64,000 bases of DNA from Cymbidium sinense (taxonomy: Eukaryota; Streptophyta; Magnoliopsida; Asparagales; Orchidaceae), in assembly GCA_021442155.1 (NCBI GenBank), contig CM038217.1, positions 153,271,834 through 153,335,833 of the forward strand, given 5' to 3'. The position numbers were made by a program, and so were the translations under genes. Shown here one piece after another: positions 57,400-64,000 of the stretch (positions are counted from its first letter, which is position 1; each line of letters starts with the position of its first letter). The notes below the pieces were generated by a model. The model saw only the letters and a list, made by a program, of their open reading frames with translations, was not told the DNA's origin and did not search any database.

Positions 57400-59150
57400 G
57401 GGTGATCCACCTCTGACCGTCCTTACAAGAATTCACGAGTTAGAAAGTCAAGAAGAGAATTTTCATTACCTTTAATGAATTCAATGTAAAAATCGAAGAC
57501 AGAGAGCTGCGATTGCCAAGATGCAAAAATTTGTTTTGAAACTAGAATTTTTACATCTTGTTCAATGATGTATTTGATGAGGAACAATCAATAAGGAGAA
57601 AAAATCCGATTAAGTAAATCATCTTGAATTTTGAGATGCACTTAATCACAAAGCATTTCTTTTGATAATGGAATACTTTGGTAGGATTCCATCACCAAAC
57701 AAAATGAACTAATTCTTCTTTAGAATTCTTTCTTTAAGATACCTCCATAGCCCTTATCGAGGCATCGGTTTAACAATTTTAAAAACTAGTGGGTCCGCAA
57801 GATTAAGACAGGAAGATTTTGAACCCTTTCTTTAATTTTACGACCGCCATGGTATGAGTATCGATCATGGTGGGGATTCTTTTAATCACAAAGAGTGGAT
57901 CTTTGCAAGATTTTGATAGAAATCATATAAAGAGCTCTAAGAACTATGTATGGTTTTATCTAAAATGATATCATAAAATTTATTAGCAAATTTAATAATT
58001 ATTATATAATAGAAGTATTATATATATATTATGGCCTAAAATATTATTTCGTTTAAAATAATTTGATTTTGGCTCTAAAATAACTAACTCATTTTTAAAA
58101 TTAACCATTTAAATATTTTAAATGGTTGAAGTTTGTTAATAGTATTGAACACAAGAACATCATCAATATAACAAAAAATATATTTAAAATAATTTTAAAT
58201 ATATTATTCATGATATCGAAATTTAAGGTACATTTTTTAATCTAAAGGGCATTACGTTCCATTCGTAATGTCCAAAGGGTGCCATAAATGATATTTTATA
58301 GCGATCCGATTCTTTTATCTGGATCTGCCAATATCCTAATTTTAAATCAAATTTGAAAAATATTTTGAATTATGCAATCTATTTAATAAATCCCTTTATT
58401 AGGAATTGGATATCGATCCATTTTAAAACTTTGTTTAATCAATTAATTACAAGTCGCGGTCTCCTCTTTCCTTTTCAAATTCATAACATAAATGCATACC
58501 TCAAGGAGTAGGATTGAATTATTCTTTCTTTAATAAATCAGCCTCCTTGACAAAGAAATGTATTGCTCGCTCATCCGACAAGGACGAGCCTTAGGGAATG
58601 TCCGCTCATTGAAATTATCAATGTACGAGATCCACTACATGAGTCTTTCTTTCCAGAGCAATTGTTGTCACCATGACTTCCTTTTAGAATGAGGAAATTT
58701 TGAATTTTTCTTTTATTTTGGGGAAGAAATTTATGTTAAAGTAGAAATTTCTTCTTGTAAATAATTTATATGCATAGACTTATTATTAAGCCTATTCATT
58801 TTATTTATAATTATTTCTTTAGGATTGGTGATAAAATGGAATGTGATTTCTTTATCCCAAAGAAAACATGATTCTCATCATCAAGGTGATAGGCATTATT
58901 TTAAGAAGAAGAGTTCCCAAAATAATGTGTTGAGTTAAATTTTAACAAGAATAAAAGACATTTGGATACAAGTATCATCTTGGCACATGACAACATATGA
59001 TAATTTGTATCTAATTTGCAAAGACTCACCGTCTGTAGCTTTTAACCGCTGACCAATTTTTTCAAAATATTTAGAAAGAATAATTCCTTCTTGAATGTTT
59101 CCGCTCCATCAACTAGAGGTTAAATTTGGTAAAATAAATTCTTTATTTAT
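57400..59150 (-). pseudogene. Pararetrovirus protease, reverse transcriptase and RNase H, degenerate
   Basis: On the minus strand the protease-like part lies at about 58830-59140. The RT fingers-palm blocks lie at 58200-58640, including a YWQIQIKESDRYKISF-like segment followed by FGHYEWNVMPF near 58240-58340. The RNase H C-terminal end, with FIKGNENSLLDFLTRE, is at 57420-57500. Many stops and frameshifts break it. These enzymes would reverse-transcribe the pregenomic RNA; this copy cannot. Confidence 0.75.
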
Positions 59151-59399
59151 AATTAATTTAATGAAATATACCATTTCTGTTATATTGCCTTTTGAATATT
59201 TTGTAAGAAACCTAGTTCTTGGTTAGAATCAGCTTCTATATTTTCAAATGAATTGGACATTTTTTGATTTATTTCAAGATCCATTAAACGACCATTCATT
59301 TGCTCTTGCTGCCTTTAATTTTTGAACTTCTAATTTTAGTTTCTTTAATTCGTTTAGTTCGCTAAATTTGAATTAGAAGATGATGAACTTACCCCATTT

Positions 59400-60870
59400 T
59401 TTTCTTAAATACTATAAGGAGTATATAGGCTTGTAATTAAATTTTTCTAATTTATCTTTCTTCTTATCATTAAGAAGATCAATAATTTTATCACGAGTTG
59501 AATCATCTTCAACTTGTGCTAAAAGTTTAATTAATTGGTCCTTTTGCTCATGGGTGAGTGTATACAGACCTGTCATATTTATTATATTTTTATAATAATC
59601 TATCTGTTAACAAGACTTGCAACAGTTAGATTTGTCAGATTTATCAGAATCTGATGAAGATGAAATATGATCTTCTTCATCTTCTACTTCAATTTCTAAA
59701 TCAGAGGATGTGGTAATTTTCATCGTGGTTTGTTTTAACCTTCTAATCTAAAGTTCATTTAACTTTTTTCTTGACTGCATTTGTTAAGATAATGACATAA
59801 TAAATTTATAACATTTTATTTCTCTCTCTTGGTTTTAGAACTAGAGGGACGAGTGCTATGTTTGTGAATTTGTCACATTTTTTATGACATGATTTTTTAC
59901 GTTTAGGAAAACAGTCTTTTGTGTTTTCCCCTTATTTTTGGAAGATAAAGGATGTACATGAGGATCACAGTTGAATTGCTCATAGAATTCGCCAAGCTAT
60001 TTTCGCTCAAGTAGACGTTCTTTTTTCATTTGATCTTTTAATTTAATATCGAAAATTGCTAAACCAATTTTAATACATGCAAATAAGGTTTCCATAGGGT
60101 TTCATATGGGATGGTTCCATCAGAGAGCTAAGAGAAACCTTAACCTTTTTAGCAAATAGATTTGGAAGGCCTTCAATGAATTTTTATTTCCAGTGAAAAC
60201 TATTGGCATCATAAAGTGTCATGACGCATGCCAGAAAAATATTCTTGTACCATCTAAAATGGGTTAAGGACAGACATCTTAATTTTTGGAGTAAAGATCT
60301 TGTTTTTTCTCCTTGATCTCCAATGGATCCAACAAAGTGATCTACAATCATTTGAATAAGATTATAGACCACATTTTCATTTGGTGTCTGCTGTTCCTTT
60401 GGAAGATTCTTAGTGTTCAAATCGATTTCACTAAGAAGGTCTTCTTTTTGCTGAAGAGAAAGAAAATTATCCCACCAACCCTTCAGAGTTCTAGAAAACC
60501 CTAAAACAATGGCTCGAGCAACAATGTGAGGTTTTGCTGCTGCTTGATATCTAGATTGAACAGAAGTAGCAAACATAAGCATACCATGAAGAGTGTGGAT
60601 AATTGATGTTAAAATCCATCGATATTCCATTCATAAAGAGAACTTTCATCATAGGAATTTTCCACGAAATGAGTATCCTCTTCGAATAATAAATATGGAG
60701 GAGTAGGGTTTTTATAATAGTATTTTTCTAGATTTTTATTAGGATAAGAAATCTTCTGGATATCTTGAGGAGAAGGATGAGAATCTTGAAGTTCATGAAA
60801 AATGGCATGAATTTCATCGATATTGGTTGATTATCTTGAGGATTCATTTGAATCTTCATCCATGGCCGAT
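59400..60870 (-). pseudogene. Pararetrovirus coat-protein/gag-like region, degenerate
   Basis: The longest open piece is 60184-60630 (148 codons), with the LKGWWDNFLS and LRCLSLTHFRWYKNIFLACV segments typical of caulimovirid coat proteins. A worn CxxC-type zinc knuckle is at about 59855-59935, and an acidic Ser/Glu-rich stretch at 59640-59720. A candidate start is near 60862. Stops occur around 60600 and after the zinc knuckle. The protein would package the genome. Confidence 0.7.
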
Positions 60871-61504
60871 ATCCTCAAGAGCCTACATATTTTCTTTTAA
60901 ATTTAGAATCAAATTCAATGTCTTTAGAAGAAGGTCCAAACTTAAGAGAAGTTTAGAGGTGGTTGAATAAAGGTTTAATAATAGAATTTGACTAGGGGCT
61001 TTTCAAGCTCTAGTTGTCCCTTTTATTTAAGCACCTGATCTATTTTAGATTCTAAGAAAAAAGATGATCATCAATAATTTGAAGTATACTATTACTATAA
61101 TTAAGTTATTTAATTATAGTAAATTCTTTAAAATTTGTGGATCAATTATTTTTGAAAATTTAAAGGTTTATCATCCACCATTTTGGAAATGGATGAAGGA
61201 TAACATGCTTCAATTATTTTTCCTTGCTATGTTTGCCATTTTTTGGTTGATAAGATGATAATTTGAGCAGATTAAGCATATTGATTGTAGAACCAGACAA
61301 CAAAAGGAATAATTGCCTTGCTCTGGCTATTTCTTTTTTTCATATTTTCGAAATATAGCTCTTATATCTCAAAATATTGTTCTATAAAAGTAAAACTTCT
61401 ATACCAAGTACAAAAGTTGTCATACTTAGATTGGTGATACTCCTTTAGTACCACTTCTCTAGTCTTAGAACCTGGTTTGTAGCTCATTAAGACTAAAGTT
61501 CATT

Positions 61505-62104
61505 TCAGATGGAGTGAGATTGATTTTCTCTCATTGGATGATGATAGATGAAATGTTTAGGCAAGCCTGGTTGAGTGTGAGAACCATCCGATCTAGACTT
61601 TACTGAGGTTTCAGAAGGGATAGAAACCCTAGGAAGTGTGATAGATTGACGAGGGTTGAATCTGGCTTCAACATCGCCATCAGCCGTTTGAATTATCTGA
61701 TCTATATCTTGATTGATGGAAGGTCTTGGTATGACTGCAGATGGTATGGTCCATGATTCTGGAAATACCACCTCATTCCATTTAATCACTCTATTAGTAG
61801 CAATATGGGATGCTAACAGATTTGTTTCAATCAGAGTAGTTCGTTCGGCTGGTTGAACAACTTTTGGAACTCTGGGATTTAGAGTATTTAAAACTCGAAA
61901 ATGAATTTTGAAAATTAAAGCAATATTTTTAGAACCAGGAAGGAAATCATATCCATAAAGCTGTAATTGTAATTTTAAAGCTTCAAAAAGATTTATATCA
62001 GAAAGAGATAAATTTAAATTAGGAAAGGTGTTGAAATAAACCGGCCCGTGACGGAGGCTAGTTTCTACAACACTCATTAGGGATTGAGCGGTGAGACATG
62101 CCAT
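61505..62104 (-). pseudogene. Pararetrovirus movement protein (30K-type), 199-codon open frame, probably truncated
   Basis: The frame opens with Met at 62104 and runs 199 codons. Visible family segments are ETSLRHGPVYFNTFPNLNLS, LYGYDFLPGSKNIALIFKIH, FRVLNTLNPRVPK and KWNEVVFPESWTIP. These form the core of caulimovirid movement proteins, which modify plasmodesmata for cell-to-cell spread. It is the only long intact viral frame here. The N-terminal half of the usual 30K domain appears short or missing, so it is likely inactive. Confidence 0.8.
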
Positions 62105-62860
62105 CTCTTAGGCTAAAATAAGCGTTTAAACCTTTAAGGGTTAATGGTTTAAATGCTATTTGTATCATCCTATATGAATATATTTAAAGTCTTGCATATA
62201 TTTATGCATATTCAAATGTTAGTAGATAAATAGTTTTATCCATTTGATCTACGAATGGTTTGTTCTACTTTTCATCAAGATTTTTCTTAAAATCAAAGTT
62301 CCAAATTGATAAATGATAGTTTTATCAATTTTGGGGAGAGACCATCTATTTAGGTCTTCTTCATTTAATGGGAACTCTGCCATTTCGAGTTCTTGATTAA
62401 ATTATTATTTCTCTAAAGATTAGAAGTTACTCGTAAGAAGAAGTAGAACCAAACGGAAAGAGAGAAGATGATGTAGAGAGAGTTTTGAAACAAATCACCA
62501 CATAAGAATAAAATAAACTAAGTATAAACCTCCACCAGAGAATTATCCCAATCAATCAACAAAAATAGGACTTACAACCCTTTCAAGCATCCACACAATA
62601 AGGATTTATGGCCATTTGCGATGAAGACAGGATAAAGCCATGGGATGAATGAACAAAGTGCTAGTTCATCCAAAGCATGGTGAAATGCAACAAAAAATCT
62701 CTAACATCCTTCCTCCCAGACCCCATCATCCTCGAGCATCTACACGATATATATATATATATATAACATTTATTTATTCTTAAGAACGAAAGATTGAAGC
62801 AGAAGAACTAAAGGAGATTACATAAGAATAAAGAGAAGGGAGAAGAGAACGAACACATGA
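62105..62860 (-). other. Pararetrovirus leader region
   Basis: The segment between the promoter and the movement protein. No tRNA-Met primer site could be read with confidence. Contains (AT)n at 62745-62766. Confidence 0.45.
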
Positions 62861-62873
62861 TAGATAAATGCCT

Positions 62874-62882
62874 CCTTATATA
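62874..62882 (-). promoter_or_regulatory. Pararetrovirus TATA box, repeat copy 2
   Basis: TATATAAGG on the minus strand within 'cctctatctatataagga'. It lies upstream of the leader and movement protein and is 6881 bases from its twin at 55993. Confidence 0.6.
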
Positions 62883-62889
62883 GATAGAG

Positions 62890-64000
62890 GCAAGAGAGAA
62901 ACTTTGCTTAGACTCTCAAAGGTTTTTTTGGGATTTATTAATGAAAGTATATTTCATCGAGAATTTTATGAGGTAAAGTAGATTTTATGGAGATAATGCC
63001 ATGCTTTGGAGTAGTGCAGTACTGGTGGTAATAATATTTTCTTGTGAAAAGAAGTAAGGAATTAATATGAAGTGGAATCCATTTTTTCCTGGATCACAAG
63101 AAGACCATTTAGATGTAGATGGGTGATTAAACACCTTGGCAGTTGATTCTAAATGAGATTATTCTTATAATCATCAATAGCTTTTGATGCTTTGGACATC
63201 ATGATGCTCATTAGTTTTTGAGATCATTAATGAATAAGCTTTAACTTTATCTTTGGATTCCACCATTTTGTAAAAAATTGTATTGCGATTAAGGATCCTT
63301 CCAAGATTAACGTGAATCCATGGATTTGTCAAAAATGAGCAAGGTTTTACCTTGAATCATTTTTGGGATTAATTTTCATTTTTTTCCATCCATTCATTGA
63401 ATTTCTTTGATTGGATCCGGATTATTTACCTTCACCAATATGAAGAAGTCAAGTTCTATTCTTGATAATTATTATTCAATTCGCTTTGTTGAGAAGGAAG
63501 AAGGCTTTCATCATAGCTTGAACATAACACCAATAATTTCTGCTTGTAATGTATTAGTGGAGGACAAAATACATTTTTTCTTGGAAAGTAAGACCCCATT
63601 CACTTTGATGAAAGATCTTTTGTAAAATGCATTTATACAAAAATAGTATGGTTCTGCATAACATGGTTAATCTCAACACACTTTAATTGTATTAAGATTT
63701 TTCATAATTTTCTCAGATTAGATTCAAATGGGAAAGATTGTTTCAAATATCTTTCAAATAAGGCCAAATTATTTATTTAATAATCAAAGGATTAATTTCA
63801 ATAATATTTTGTTTTATTTCTTTAGATAAATGGTTCTGTCATTATCTTTTAGGGATGTTGCTTTTTAGAGGTTCACCCTTTCTGAAAAGGAAGTACCATA
63901 GATAAGTTTTCAAATCGATCATGTTGAATTGACGGATCTTTGCCATTAATGCACCCAAGATCTCCTGACAGTTACCTCCCAAAAGAGGATGCTTCCATGT
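62890..64000 (-). repeat. Second copy of the pararetrovirus 3' ORF region
   Basis: It matches 56000-57400: 'gaacataacaccaataattt' at 63520 against 56847, 'atggttaatctcaacacact' at 63663 against 57009, and 'aatttcaataatattttattt' (variant) at 63794 against 57155. This copy has more small deletions. It continues past the window end. Confidence 0.85.

Larger units (their letters stand above)
55890..64000 (-). mobile_element. Endogenous pararetrovirus (Caulimoviridae), degenerate, with a head-to-tail terminal repeat
   Basis: On the minus strand, from right to left: promoter (62874), leader, movement protein, coat-protein region, protease-RT-RNase H, a further ORF, then a second promoter (55993). 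The 3' ORF and promoter region at 55900-57400 recurs at 62450-64000, giving a unit of about 6.7-6.9 kb, close to the 7-8-kb circular genomes of this family. No integrase or LTRs are present. All reading frames are broken except the movement protein. It is a fossil integration, cut by the right edge of the window. The genus is not assigned; a separate movement-protein frame and an extra ORF after RNase H argue against a badnavirus. Confidence 0.8.

Overview
This is an AT-rich plant nuclear window that is mostly transposable-element DNA. The plant assignment rests on a plant-type STAR/QUAKING-like KH-domain gene with canonical GT-AG introns, an ALA1-type P4-ATPase exon, a chromodomain Ty3/gypsy element with an initiator-Met primer site, an RTE-type LINE, a Ty1/copia remnant, Tourist-like MITEs, a tRNA-derived SINE and an endogenous pararetrovirus. 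I cannot place the species. There are no rRNA genes, CRISPR arrays or prokaryotic features.

The main cellular gene lies on the minus strand and spans about 24 kb. Five exons of the KH gene were found by reading splice phase and protein family together: 42457-42542, 34003-34151, 32858-32973, 32669-32785 and 18724-18866. All junction phases are compatible. The first coding exon and the last exon or exons were not found. The 8.3-kb intron holds a decayed Ty1/copia element. The 13.8-kb intron holds a 5'-truncated RTE LINE (19904-22625, with target-site duplication) and a mosaic repeat (about 24.4-29.05 kb). Two of the five exons each lack one base, so the locus is either a young pseudogene or an intact gene with assembly errors.

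Layout: 1-3.3 kb is AT-rich sequence with a promoter-like segment and minisatellites. 3.3-9.4 kb is mosaic repeat copy A, probably a long LTR of a Tat-like Ty3/gypsy element. 9973-16467 is a structurally complete minus-strand Ty3/gypsy element (TAAAA duplications, two 1.65-1.68-kb LTRs, PBS, PPT, decayed pol, no gag), inserted just downstream of copy A. 16.5-17.25 kb is more minisatellite. 18.7-42.5 kb is the KH gene and its intronic elements. 43.8-49.5 kb is AT-rich spacer with two Tourist-like elements and a recurring GAGCTCGAG-type repeat. 49.5-52.3 kb is a possible second transcription unit on the plus strand, ending in an orphan terminal exon of an ALA1-like phospholipid flippase. 53.2-54.8 kb holds a fold-back element, a small MITE and a SINE with a 12-bp target-site duplication. 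55.9-64.0 kb is a minus-strand endogenous pararetrovirus (Caulimoviridae), present as one degenerate genome plus a head-to-tail repeat of its 3' ORF and promoter.

Exon and element boundaries were read by eye. Domain names come from family knowledge, not from database searches.
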